64,000 nucleotides of DNA from contig LGRX02033384.1 of assembly GCA_001247695.2 (NCBI GenBank), forward strand, positions 1-64,000, in the 5' to 3' direction. The DNA is from Cymbomonas tetramitiformis (Eukaryota > Chlorophyta > Pyramimonadophyceae > Pyramimonadales > Pyramimonadaceae). Within the stretch, counting starts at the first letter, position 1, and every line of letters starts with the position of its first letter. Below are positions 1 to 11,079 of this stretch, one piece after another. The translations under genes and the position numbers were made by a program. The notes under the pieces are model-generated. The model searched no databases. It had not been told where the DNA came from and saw only the letters and a list, made by a program, of their open reading frames with translations.

Positions 1-1137
1 ATGATAGGGTTTGCTGATCGGGCCATAACATACGCGTCGCTCATCCAATCGTCCCGTATTTTTGTGTCACGTGTAGAGGAGTGCAATGCCGTCATTTCAA
101 GCTATCGAACGTACGGTCAGTTTTCAGTGCAATCGGAATTTTCGTTCGGATTGAAACGTATCGAAAAAGACTATGAGAACCGACGAGCTGGAATGAGGGT
201 CAGAGCCGAGCTGGACCGAAACCGATGGCACCGCCCGCAGGGCGGTATCATGCCAAACCGGAACCGATGAGACCGCCCGAAGGGCGGTCCCCGGACCGAC
301 GGTACCGCCCGAAGGGCGGTATCGGAGTGAAGCGGGCTCGATGGGACAATTCGGAGAGCGGTCTCGTCCCCGACGGCACCGCACGCACTACGGTCTCAAC
401 GAGTCCGGATATGTCCCAGTTGAGACACTGAGTGTGTCATACCCTATCATAGGGGGCATGCCACACAAGTTTGACGCTCCAAATGGCGCCAAGATCAAAA
501 AATGACCGCACCATCCCCTGGCCCCACAAAGTAGGCAACAAAATCCCCAAAATGAGCCAGGGTATGCACCATCTCCCCTAGGGAACCGTGCGCTATTACT
601 CCAACACCACCGAGCCACCGCGTTAGAAGGTTAGATCGGCGTTTGGGGCTCGAACTGCGGACCTCGGGCAAAAGAGCTCAATGACCTCGCCACCCTGCCG
701 CACTATATTTTGCGCCACCGCCCCGCCCGTCCGTCGGGGCACCTTTTAAGTATATGTACCAATATCCATAATCAGCGAGGTGCGATATCTAGGAGATTTT
801 CCAATCAGAAATTGGAGGTACGTTGTGACGTACTTTCGGCAACTGAAACCGATAAGGAGATAACATCATACATGGGGAGTAACTGTATTGTGTATATTAC
901 CTACCTAGGGCTATAGTGTCACTGAGTTCACGCCCGGGTTTGGCGGATCACGGTGTTAAGAAATCCGGTTTCCCCCCCTGCTACGCTAGTACTATAGTTA
1001 CTCCCCTTGCTAGCATCACTACCCATCACGGCACGCGTCGGGGCACGCGGCATAATTTTAATTGCAGATTCCGAATTTCAATTTACAATTTCCGATATTT
1101 TCGTCACATTACCACCCAGTTCGGCGCTGCTGGCGTC
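1..1137. other. Intergenic, no supported gene
   Basis: I see no gene with splice support or recognisable domains here. Short open frames overlap on both strands around 124-430, which is expected where GC-rich hairpins exclude stops. The only clear structure is the hairpin trio at 230-321. Confidence 0.5.
230..321. repeat. Three perfect GC hairpins with 3-nt loops
   Basis: Three copies of an ACCGCCC / GGGCGGT inverted repeat occur at 230-246, 271-289 and 303-321, with loops GCA, GAA and GAA. Stems are 7, 8 and 8 bp. The second and third copies have an extra matched pair (G-C and T-A) at the stem base. Spacing is about 40 and 32 bp. No flanking gene explains them. Confidence 0.85.
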
Positions 1138-1350
1138 GGGGCAGCCTCGTGCCTGCGTCGTGGAATCCTGGGGCAGCCTGCTGTTGCCGGGGCAGCCTCG
1201 CGCATGCGTCGTGGAATCCTGGGTTTGCCTACTGTTGCCGTCGGGGCGGCCTCGCGCCTGCGTTATAGAATCCTGGGGCAGTCTGCCGTTGTCGCGGAGG
1301 CGGCCCTGCGCCGGCGTCGTGGAATCCAGGCTGTTGCGGGGCAGCACGCC
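1138..1350. repeat. 51-54-bp minisatellite, four copies
   Basis: The phrase GCAGCCTCG followed by GTCGTGGAATCC recurs with starts near 1141, 1192, 1246 and 1300. Copies are imperfect. The period is a multiple of three, so both strands stay open and give misleading ORFs. Confidence 0.8.
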
Positions 1351-1544
1351 TTCGATGTGGGCCGCAACTCGCTGTTGAACTCGGCATTACCTGCTGCTCA
1401 TTCCCCTCCCGTTTCGGAGCTGCTTGCCATGTGCCCTACCGACGCCTGCATAATTGGATCCGTGTCCTTGGGGTAAAGTGTCTTTTGTGTAAAGTCGACC
1501 TTGCGTAAGACATACCTTGATATGTTGTTGCGGTAGTACAGTAC

Positions 1545-1965
1545 TGCGCTACTGCCGCAAGCTGCTGGGGCACCAAGGCCGTGGGTCGCTGGGGCAGTGT
1601 TGCTGCAATCTGTTGGGGCAGCAAGGCTGTGGGCAGCTGAGTGAGGCGACACCTTTGCATCAGGCTGCTAGGTCAGCAAGGCCGTGTTGGGCTGCTGGGG
1701 CAGCAAGGTCGTGCGCTGCCATTGAACTGGCACCGCCGCAAACTGCTGGGTCAGCAAGACCGTAAGCTGCTGGGTCAGCACCGCCCAAGGCTGCTGGGGC
1801 AACACGGCCGCGGGTTGCTGGGGCAGCAAGGCCGTGAGCTGCTGAGTCAGCAAGGCCGTGGACAGCTGAGACAGTACCGCCGCAGGCTGGGGCAGCAAGG
1901 CCGTGAGCTGCTGGGTCAGCAAGGCCGTGGGCAACTGATCCAGCACCGCCACAAGTTGCTGGGGC
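1545..1965. repeat. GC-rich degenerate minisatellite
   Basis: Degenerate tandem array of CTGCTGGGGCAGCAAGGCCG-like units of roughly 20-40 bp. One strand would read as Leu/Gln repeats and the other as Gly/Ala repeats. I regard both as non-coding. Confidence 0.75.
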
Positions 1966-2399
1966 TCGGGGTCCCCCGGCGTGGACACACTCTCCCGCGC
2001 GCATACCGGTATGTAGCGAACATACATCGTCTCCCGCACGCACATACTCCCATGCGTGTGTGCGTGCGCAGAAATATTTCCCCCCGGCGCGTGACGGCAC
2101 GCTCTCATGTGCGCATGCGTGTGCTGGAACAATACTCCGCCCCCACACACATTGTGCAAAAATAATGTGCGTGCGCTCTCGCGTACACACGCATGTTCCA
2201 CGGGCGGCTCACTGTTGCCGCTCTACTGCACCGCACATGATTGTGTATGCACACTCAACCAGTAGCTCCGTCAGCCCGCAGCTACCATCCATGCGCCGCG
2301 GGCCGCTGAGGCAGCTCGGCACTGCTGCTGCTGGGGCAGCCTGGTCGCGCAGCGATCGCACCGTAGCCGTGTGACCTTTCCCTTTCTCGCTTTGGGAGT
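1966..2399. other. Alternating GT/CA-rich spacer
   Basis: 2030-2190 is rich in alternating purine-pyrimidine tracts such as GTGTGTGCGTGCGC and matching CA/CG runs, which could form left-handed DNA. No gene is supported. Confidence 0.4.
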
Positions 2400-2790
2400 G
2401 GCTGCCAAGTGCGTGTTGGGCTGCGGGAGCTGTGCCTCAGCCATGCAGCAATCAGACATGCATGCAGTCATACATGGGGTATTGCGTCGGGCTGCGGGGG
2501 CTGCGCATCAGCCATGCAGTCATGGGCGGGGCACCTCGCCACCGGGTTGCGGGGGCTGCTCCTCAGCCATGCCGGGCTGCCGGGGCACCTCAACTCTGCA
2601 GCTATTAGCCATGCAGCCATGGGGCACCTCGCCGGCCGGGGTTGCACCTCGGCCATGCAGCCATCAGTCAGCTATACAGCCATCAGCCATGCAGCCATGG
2701 GGCATTGCGTCGGATTGCGGGGGCTGCGCCTCAGTCATGCAGCCATGGGGCACCTCACCGGGCTGCAGGGGCTGCTCCTCAGTCATGGGG
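2400..2790. repeat. CAGCCATG minisatellite
   Basis: Imperfect tandem units built from CAGCCATGGGGCACCTCGCC and GGGCTGCGGGGGCTGC phrases, roughly 45-60 bp each. Open frames here are by-products of the repeat. Confidence 0.75.
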
Positions 2791-3965
2791 TGTTGTGTGT
2801 AAACTCCGTAAGTTTTGTGTGATCACTCTATTTTGTGTTTTTAGTCCACGTATTTTGTGTTTGTACTCTATCGTGTCATAAAAAATCCGCCGGCATCGGT
2901 CATTCGCGGATTCGCCCATAGAAATCCCGCCGCTTCATTTCACACCGACACGGCAGATTTACTTTTCGCATCTGCATCTCTCACTCGGCTGGCATGACGC
3001 TGTCGCTGTCGCTGTGTCGGTGACTCCGACTGTCGCATTTTACGGTTGTTCAGCAGTAGATGTCGCTTTCAACAGTTTCCATGCTCAATTGGCATATGTT
3101 AAATATGCAATTTTAGCTTCAGGCGAAGCGCTTTCTCCCCGCAGTTTGCCACCTTAGTGCATACATGGTTTGAACATCTGTCATGGGCATTCGCGTCGCC
3201 CTCAATGGTTACATGCGCCGGGTCGGCGATTCGATCGGACTCTACTTGCTATGCTATGAAAGTTTAATCGGGCATTTTTGTCTCGAGGGTGTGAGGCGGT
3301 AATATCCACTTTCAAGCACTGGGATGTGCAAGCGGTGAAATCAATCTCGACCCCTAGCGTGTGCGCATAATCGATGCCAACTATTCTCGCTTGTTGAATC
3401 CCGAATCCGGCAAGTGGGATGAAGACGCGCAACTCTCGTCATCTCGAATCCTCGTGAAAATGGACAGATGCGGCGAGAACCACTCTCTGTGTCTCTGTGA
3501 ATGTATATGGGTGCGTAAATGGCTCATTCTGACTTTTTAAAGATAATTATTTTCCACTGGAGAATTTGTTGGAAACGATACACCATCTTAAAAGCGACAC
3601 AAATAGAATGGAGAATGATATAAACGGTTGTCGAGAAATCAGGAAATTTTCCGAAATGGCGAATGTTAGTTATTAGATCACGCCTAGTTTTGTTCGCTTG
3701 CGAGTTATCTCAATGTTGGAAAGTTCGTCGAAGTCAAGTAGGTAAAGATTCAAAGTGTTGCGGGGTCACATGTCATATATTGTATAATGAGTGATATATC
3801 GCATGTGAGAATACAACCGTAAAGGTAGCCCAGGCACTGAGATTATCAATTGTATCGATTATGTCCAGGGGCACTCCCAGGAGGTAATATATTAACCCCT
3901 ATTATCTTGAGGAATGTTCTCATATATATTCAGATATATACTCTAGCAAAAACCCAGAACGACCA
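2791..3965. other. Intergenic, no supported gene
   Basis: Mixed-composition DNA. I see no splice-supported exons, no domain matches and no strong repeats. Confidence 0.45.
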
Positions 3966-5362
3966 CGGCTGATACCAGTTGTTCGGGTGTGAATCCTAAG
4001 GCAGGATCGCACTATGTAAGCTAGCTTACAGGAATGCTCATAGAACACTGGTTGGGATCACAAGGAAACCCAAGGTCGGATATCGGATACGGTTCGTTTT
4101 AACCCTAAACCCTAAACCCTAGCAGCCACAGAGGTGGCTGCAATGTATAACAAATTCAAACTCAACCCCGAGAGCTTGCACAGCTCTCTTCTTAAGGTAA
4201 CTTGTCCTTACCATGTCACTTCATGTGTTCAGTCATCTGCTGACTGCAACAACCAATCAACTGGGATCTCTCATCCATACTTATATGTCTCTGACTGTCA
4301 CCTCCCAAGTCTCTCATTTGAATACTCACAGATCTGCTGATGTGGCTGTAACTGAGGTCCTCCTAGTTTCCCTCCAGTTATGTTCGACTGTTCGAATCCT
4401 GAATGGTTTCCCACAAATTCTCTCAAGTATGATCTGCTGTAGGTGCAGATATTCAAATGTCACATTTGAGTCAGTCACGTCTGTCGGTCACCTCTGTCAA
4501 TTCTGCCCGTCACTTCTGTCATTCGGTCATGTTGGTGACTGTCATATTTTCCGGTTGGTGACTGTCATCGTTTCTGCCGCTCGTCACCCTGACACGTCTG
4601 TCATCCTGAATCGCGATGCACCCTAGTACAATGTGGCTGCGGGCAGGCCAAAGGGCGAAAGTACGCAAGGTTTTCAGAACAGTTCCCCACACACGGATGC
4701 GGTTCGTGACCCTGAATTTTTGCGCTGCGAAAGATCTCACGCAACATGTGAAAAAAACAACAATCCACAACATCTATGCTCTCTGACAGCAAGGGAGCAC
4801 CTGCGCTGGGGCATATCCCTACGAGGCCTCAGGGAAGTTGGTTTCCGGTGAGAAATTGGAAGAATTACAGCGAATGACGGGGAGCTGCATCCCAAATCCT
4901 AACCCCTTAACGCCTTAAGTATTAGGGAGAGTCGCAGCACTCCTCAGCACGCTCTGGGAGGGGTCTCTACCAACTCTACCGGTCTAGACAGCTCAGAAAC
5001 AGCTTGGATGAAGTGTACTTGAGCAGAGCCCCTTGCAGTCGGATGTTACAGCCCCCTAACATATGCAGTAACGGACCTAAACCCATATTTTGGCGTTCCG
5101 CCCCTCCCATACTGACCTCACAGGGACCAGGCTTTATGCCACCAATGACCATGATGGGGCCCAATATGGCACTGGGCAGTGCAGCTAGGGGTGCCTTCAG
5201 GGCCCCCACCAGTCATGGTACCTCTAGCTTCTTACCCTCCAGTTTCCGCACCAGAAGGGTATTCAGCAGGTTCGTAAATATTGCGTCTAGGCCACGAGTT
5301 GTACACGGAGGATGGCACCTGATTGTACGAACAAGTCAGGGTGTCATTTCCAGCACACCACC
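3966..5362 (-). mobile_element. LTR-like segment with a copia-type primer-binding match
   Basis: On the minus strand, sequence around 3966-3985 reads ACTGGTATCAGCCGTGG. Its first part, TGGTATCAG, matches the initiator-Met primer-binding site common in Ty1/copia elements. Upstream on the same strand, 5362-5341 carries GGTGGTGTGCTGGAAATGAC. Very similar phrases recur at 8251-8270, 58281-58300 and 61219-61234, always in the same orientation, and may mark LTR starts. Between them lie a telomere-like tract and no intact pol or gag gene. The boundaries are inferred. The segment could be several nested remnants rather than one LTR. Confidence 0.35.
4101..4122 (+). repeat. Interstitial telomere-like repeat (CCCTAAA)
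   Basis: Three consecutive units of the 7-bp plant/green-algal telomere motif sit inside the LTR-like segment. Single or partial units also occur near 8287, 58210 and 61066, again close to the LTR-like motifs, so they may belong to the element rather than to an old chromosome end. Confidence 0.8.
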
Positions 5363-6344
5363 TCATTTGAGGTGCACAGCTGGTGACAATACACCACCCT
5401 AGCTACTAGAGTTTACCAAAAGGAATGTAAGATGTTAACTCTAGAAGCTAGCTAGATCACAAGATGTCGTATACATACTAAAGCATAAAGTGCATGCTAG
5501 AGCACGATGAAGCCATACGCAAGAAATGATACAACTCCGATCACTACTATCTGTACGATAAATCCACCATCATGTCTATTTGCCTCCTCCCGCGCGCATG
5601 ACTTGGATGCGAGAACCCTGCTCCCATAAGTCGGGTAGTGCACTCGAAGGACGTACATATACGCACCCAACAAGTGCCGGCTAGGGAACCGGCAGGGGTT
5701 CGGCTTTGGCGGGCTTTGGGGCGACGGGCGATGGGGGATGGGACATCCCTTACACTGGGGGGTCATGAATCTCCGGATTAAATTTTACCGCCCACTGTCT
5801 TTGAAACATATCCGTAGGGGCAGGCTCTATAGGTGCACGGTAGCTCGTGGCGTGGGCTTGCACTTAGGCTGAGGTGCGAAGTGGTTGGCCTTGTGATTTA
5901 TCACCCATGAATTTTAATCGACCCCCATCCCACCATTACATGACGTCGATATACCCAAACTCTGGGAAAGTTGTATACGTACGTGTGCGTGTGCGTCAAG
6001 CACGCCATCGACATGTGCACGCTGGACGCATGGTACTCTTACCAAAAATCGAACTATCTATTTTTTGAAAAGTGGGCCTACGGGCAAACGGCGAGTGATG
6101 CAAGATGATTACCTAGTAGGGCCCCCAAATCGGGTCTAAAAACATTTTTCTTCAAAACAATTGCCGAAAATTCCATGCGCGCCCCGCGTGTGCGTGTGTG
6201 GCGTGGATAGATGGGCGTGCGTGTGATATTTGTTCACGCCAATTTGTGGGTAATATTTATTGTTGTACTCAGGGTTGGATTCAACAAGGTAAAAGTAGCA
6301 ACAAAAATTTCGGCTGAATTAGACTAACTCGTGTTATTCGCTTT
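5363..6344. other. Intergenic, no supported gene
   Basis: No exon or domain that I can support. 5690-5760 is G-rich. 5975-6010 is a short GT/CG-alternating tract. Confidence 0.45.
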
Positions 6345-7183
6345 GAGCTTCCGAGGATTGATAGCGGGGGCGCAGAGGTTTTGTGACTTCCTAGTGGGGG
6401 GAAGGACCCCAGCGCCAAAATCCAAGTCCTAGGGGGGTGCTCACCCCCAAGGGAATGTGTCTTAGGGGGGGGGTCTGAGCACAGCCCCTTGCCTCAGAAT
6501 AACTCCAGTGTTCAACGAAAAAGTCGGGAATGTTCAAAAATTCGCGCCTGCGGCGGATAATAATATAACATGTGAGGCGATAGCGCGGGGCACTCCCACC
6601 CCCACCATCCTTGCGTGACTAGTCCGCGCCCGTGATGGTGTTATCGTGGGACACTCCTGCCCGCCCCACGCGCGCGATGGTGGTATCGTGGGACAATCCC
6701 GCCCGCCCCACGCGCGCGATGGTGGTATCGTGGGACTCTCCCGCCCGCCCCACGCGCGCGATGGTGGTATCGTGGGACACTCCCGCCCGCCCCACGCGCG
6801 CGATGGTGGTCTCGTGGGGCACTCCTACCCGCCCCGCGAGCGTGATGGGGGTATCGTAGGGCACTCCCGTCCCCCGCGAGCGTGATGGTGGTATCACAGG
6901 GCACGTATCGTGGGGCACTCCCACCCGACCCGCGCGCGTTATGGTGGTATCGTGGGGCACTCCCGCTCGCCCCGCGCGCGTTATGGTGGTACCGTGGGGC
7001 ACTCCCGCCCGCCCCGCAGTGTGCGCGAGTGCAAGTTCTAGGGGGGGGGTGCTGACCCCCCAACGGCAAAAAGCAACTCCTAGGGGGGGGGTGCTAACCC
7101 CCCAAAGGCAAAATGCAAGTTCTAGGGGGGGGGTATTTCTAGAACCCTTCGCTGCCCCCCCCGCTATCAATCCTCGGAAGCTC
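6345..7183. mobile_element. Non-autonomous element with 26-bp terminal inverted repeats
   Basis: A perfect 26-bp inverted repeat, beginning GAGCTTCCGAGGATTGATAG, occupies 6345-6370 and 7158-7183. It encloses about 790 bp with no transposase. TTT directly flanks both ends (6342-6344 and 7184-7186), compatible with a 3-bp target duplication. G-runs with a TAGGGGGGG pattern lie inside both ends, and the centre is a 42-bp tandem array. The right end abuts a coding-like minus-strand stretch, whose stop codon falls within the inverted repeat. Superfamily is unknown; a foldback-like or MITE-type element is my inference. Confidence 0.75.
6626..7020. repeat. 42-bp minisatellite inside the TIR element
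   Basis: About nine or ten copies of a 42-bp unit containing GCGCGATGGTGGTATCGTGG and CACTCCCGCCCGCCCC. Starts at 6643, 6685, 6727 and onward show exact 42-bp spacing, drifting after 6840. Because 42 is divisible by three, all frames remain open and yield spurious 14-residue repeats. Confidence 0.9.
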
Positions 7184-7427
7184 TTTGCCAGTTATTGGCT
7201 AGGTACATCGAAAGAATCTGTCGGTCTGCATGCTGCAATGACTTCAATAAGGTGTCATAATCTGCCCTCCCATGAGTCCCATTACAGTATATGCCCCAGG
7301 CAGATTCCTTAATCTGTAGTCCTAACGCTTGGGTGTCATGTGCCATTTTGGTCACCCACACTCTAGGTTTTAGGTCACCGTTCGGAGTAAGTAGCATGCG
7401 CGAGTTCTTATTATTTTTCTTTGCCAA
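7167..7427 (-). pseudogene. Coding-like fragment truncated at the TIR element
   Basis: An 86-codon open frame whose translation has a natural amino-acid mix (for example LKPRVWVTKMAHDTQALGL and ADYDTLLKSLQHADRQILSM). I do not recognise the family. Its last codons and stop lie in the right inverted repeat of the 6345-7183 element, so it probably continued beyond the insertion site once. If the element is removed, the frame meets a stop after a few codons, so an exon boundary or decay is also possible. Confidence 0.35.
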
Positions 7428-9223
7428 TATATTCCGATATTACAAGTCAATTACGTGTGCCCACTTCGTTATATAATGATAAATGGTATCCATTCAGACT
7501 TTGAGAGTATATTGCCCCAACAGTGAGGCACCGAGCAAACGAGTATATTGGCCCAGCAATAACCCAATAAGGCGCACCGACCACCGAGCAAGCACGACAT
7601 GTTACACCTAGCCATTTGCAGGGTGCCCGACAGAAGCAACCGTGCTTGTGGCACGGCGGAGCAATAGAGGCATGCCGAAGTGAAGTTCTCGGTCGTTGAG
7701 GATCACGGCACATGCGAACATGATGGAGTTGTGGATGCCAAAATCCCAATTGAAGACGAGCATGGAGTCAGACTTTCAGAGTTGTTGCCAGATTCAATTT
7801 CACATGGTAAAAGTGGAATAGCACCACGGGTAAGTGGTCCAAGTGCATGTTTCGCGCGTCAACGGAACCACCCTTGGTGGTGTGTTGATGGATCTGACAC
7901 CCTGACCAGTTCTGGGTGCCACTTCCTATAGTGGTGCGCATGCCCGTCACTAGCCATATCCGAAACCTTAGGCCCTTAGTAAATATAACTTGCAAGTGGT
8001 ATCTGTTTATCACATCGTTCGGATATCGACCTTGTTATAATAAGAACTCCGTTTCGCCACTTTATCTTCTCAGCCTATATTCTTAGATATTCCCTGGCGT
8101 ATCAGAATCTAGAAAACCTGTCAGGTTTTTGTGATCGGAAAGTGAGGTTAATCATGATAATACTCTAGGATATTAATACCCTCGCTTCGGGTTTTCGGAC
8201 TACGGTATAGTCACTGCACGGTGACCTGCTAGGCTACGATAGTCAGACTGTCATTTCTAACACACCACACAGAATTATGAACCAGCCGCGGAGTCCCAAA
8301 CCCTAAATGGATACAGATTGTGGCCGAAGCGAGATGATATACAATTCGATGTTCATGGTTTGAAAAATGCTTAGAATGAAGCGGTATTTTCGCAGTTTTC
8401 TATGGTAAACAGAGCAGATGATGCCAGGTGACACGGTTCGGGCAGATCAATATGTGCCACACTAGAGATGCCACGGAACATGGTATTTCGGGATCAGCAA
8501 GGAGTGGGTCCCTAGCTCTGTTCCGTTTATATCCGAACCATCCAGCCCAGCACATCTCTGTTTCTGTGTGAAGCGCTTTCCACAAAAACAATCAACTCAC
8601 TTAGCACACTTAAAGTAACCCCCTTTTAATACATGGCGTGTTTTAATAGAAAACACTTTTGGCCTGCTTTGGCGATTCGCAGTTTGAAAGAAAATGGAAG
8701 GACCAAACCACCATGCGCCCCCCGCACATCACAACCCGCGAAGTAGCAGGCGTTGCCACCAAGGAGCTCGTGCTCGGACCGCTTCCACCAGGTTGCGCTC
8801 CAACCCATTACGCGGCTTCGCTCCGCCATTATTTGCACGCGTGAGCATCTAATCAGTCGACCCCAACCTCAACCCGATGTCATTGTTGCTATCTTGCAAT
8901 TCCGATTCGTTCGTGATTGGCTTGCAGAACCCAGCGAGCCCGATGTCATCAAAGTCAAGGGCTTTGCTTAACGGCTCTCCGGATTCAATCAACATGAAAT
9001 GTGACCTTTGCCGCTCTCCCCACACGCCGCTTATTGCATCCCCACTGCCAACACTCCATACACCACCATCTGTTGTTGGAGCGAGCTGAATCCCTCGGGG
9101 AGTGAACACATCGCTCCCCGCAAGTCAAAGTGCTCAAAGCTCTTACATGGGGTGATTTTTAATACAAGGGAAATCTCAGACTATTCATATGCATTGCTAA
9201 GAGACTACTAGGAAATCGGCTTC
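7428..9223. other. Intergenic with a probable solo LTR remnant
   Basis: At 8251-8270 the minus strand carries GTGTGGTGTGTTAGAAATGA, the LTR-start-like phrase shared with 5.36, 58.29 and 61.23 kb, so minus-strand sequence from about 8265 down to 8000 may be a solo LTR. An 86-codon minus-strand frame at 8849-9109 and Ser/Pro-rich plus frames overlap each other. I could not find splice partners for either, so I call no gene. Confidence 0.35.
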
Positions 9224-9659
9224 ATGGGCGAAAGGATGAAAACACCTGAGCGGTTGCAGCGTTCTCCCAAGCCATCCGCTGACTTGCAAGGGCACTTTGC
9301 CGGATCTTCTCAGCTTCACCAGAGCTGCGACGTGGCACGCGCACAGGTGAGCGCAAGCGAGTTCAAAATTATTTCGGTAGAAATGGTTATTTCACGTGTT
9401 GTCGCAGATTGTCAGAATGTCGCCTTGGGGGGCACGACGGACGGGACCCGGACAACGTCACAGTCACTGTCCAGTGTCCCCTCGCTCAATTACGATCGAG
9501 AACCCTGACTGCTCCCCGCACAAGCTCGAAGATGCAGGAAAGGGCGGTGGTTTTGGAGTTCAGACACTCTTTGCAATTCTGACCCTGAAAGCTCTGCTCT
9601 CGCTTTCAGTTTCTCTCCCTCCCTCCGATCTGAGTGGTTTCGGTTCTGGGGATTGGTGA
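9224..9659 (+). CDS. Possible small two-exon gene, unknown
   Basis: Tentative model. Exon 1 (9224-9346) starts with ATG and ends at CACAG followed by GTGAGC. Exon 2 (9408-9659) follows an acceptor ending TGTCGCAG, in phase, and closes with TGA, giving 124 residues. The C-terminal part contains a hydrophobic stretch (LFAILTLKALLSLSVSLP), possibly a membrane segment. I recognise no family. A second acceptor reading would give a shorter Ser/Thr-rich tail. The splice signals are decent, but nothing else supports it. Confidence 0.25.
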
Positions 9660-9878
9660 GACTCAGGCGACGGCTGCACGAAAATGTGCTTGCCAAAAAG
9701 GCACTCCGCTAGCCGAGGAGGCAAAGGAAGGAAGCAGAGAAGCACTGGCTAGGTAGAAGAGAGGAGCCGTAGCTTAGCAGCTCGTGTAGCAGTCACTAGA
9801 CAGTCTCTAAGAGCCACCCACGCAGCCAATGGTCAGAACGTAGGCCTAAATGTTAGGAAAGGAAAAAAGAGAAGGAAG

Positions 9879-9952
9879 GCGCTGTGAAACAGCGATATTA
9901 ACTAACTGAAGAGAAACAAAAGGGCGCTGTGAAATAGCGATATTAGCTAATG
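9879..9952. repeat. Direct duplication of a 28-bp phrase
   Basis: GGCGCTGTGAAACAGCGATA and a near-identical copy, each followed by TTA-CTAA, occur about 42 bp apart at roughly 9879 and 9922. Each contains a short dyad, CGCTGT / ACAGCG. Confidence 0.7.
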
Positions 9953-11079
9953 GATTCTTCTGTTCACCCTGTTTGTGACTCGCACGAAATGACGCAGGCG
10001 GGTGTAGGCGAGCACAGGTGAGCGCAGGCCTGCAATTGCTGTGCACCACACACGCTGTGGGAGAAACAGGTGACGCACGGCCTGTGCACACCTCAGGTGA
10101 GCCAGGTGCGAGGGATATGCACTTGCACCAGAGCACAACATGCATCCCACAGGATAGCGCAGGTGCTGCACGAGCGAAAAGTCCTCCCACGAGAGTGTTC
10201 CAAACTGTCCCACAATAGTGGGGAAATCGAGGACACCACACACACTGACATGGCATTAAGCTCATGTAGGTTGCAGGGGGTACCACACGCTGACGTGGCA
10301 TTAAGCCAATATGAGTTGCACGATGTCACGCACGCTGGTGTGGAATTAAGCCCAGATGAGCCACCGATTTGTGCACGCACATTCGAAATCAAATGGAACT
10401 GGTTTCTTGAGGATACATGAAGAGCCCACATGAATACTATTTGATACTTCCCGAACTTGATGCTTCACGTTTGATCCCTTGTACTTTCTTGGACGGCTCC
10501 TGACCGATGAGTGCCATGAGCCGTCAGATGCTGACATCTTGGAATATACATATAGTCATACCCTCGGTGCGGTAAGCTCTGTAAATACCGTAACTGACGC
10601 TGCTGTCCCACTTCCAGCTCGGCGACTCTATTTCTGAACACAGCCCAGCACGGCTCCAACTCAGCACAACCCGACACCACTCCCACTCGACGAATCACTT
10701 TCTGGGCACAGCCCAACACCATTCGCAGTGTTCATGCTGTTCTTTTCAGCTCAGCACGCTGTTCTGGCTGAGATCCCAGCGGCCCTTCAAAAGTAAACCA
10801 CGACTGTCATCCTCGCTCTTTCGCGTGCGACCAATCAGTCACCACGCAAGGTGGTGCTGCATGAGAAATGTTCACCCTTTTAAAAACAGGTGTCAAAGGC
10901 AATGAACCAGCTGCGGCGCGGCTGTCCCCATAGGGTCCGATCAGGTGTCTCCTTTGTTGCAGCTGCATGATAATTCGTTTGGGAGTCAAGAGTGTGGTTC
11001 AACTTGGCGGGTAGTTCCAGGGCCTTGGGCATCGAATACGCCAGGCATGACGTGGGCGCAGGCAATTCGTAGGGAATAT
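9953..11079. other. Intergenic; 45-bp triplication at 10241-10350
   Basis: CACGCTGACGTGGCATTAAG-type phrases start at 10241, 10286 and 10331, an exact 45-bp period. A plus-strand frame across them (10070-10420) would encode 15-residue repeats but has no start, splice or homology support. The rest shows no gene. Confidence 0.5.

Noticed and set aside
6619..7170. 183-codon minus frame of 14-residue repeats
   Set aside because: Artefact of the 42-bp array inside the TIR element.
8849..9109. Possible terminal exon on the minus strand
   Set aside because: Composition is plausible, but I found no acceptor or upstream exon, and the plus strand is equally open.
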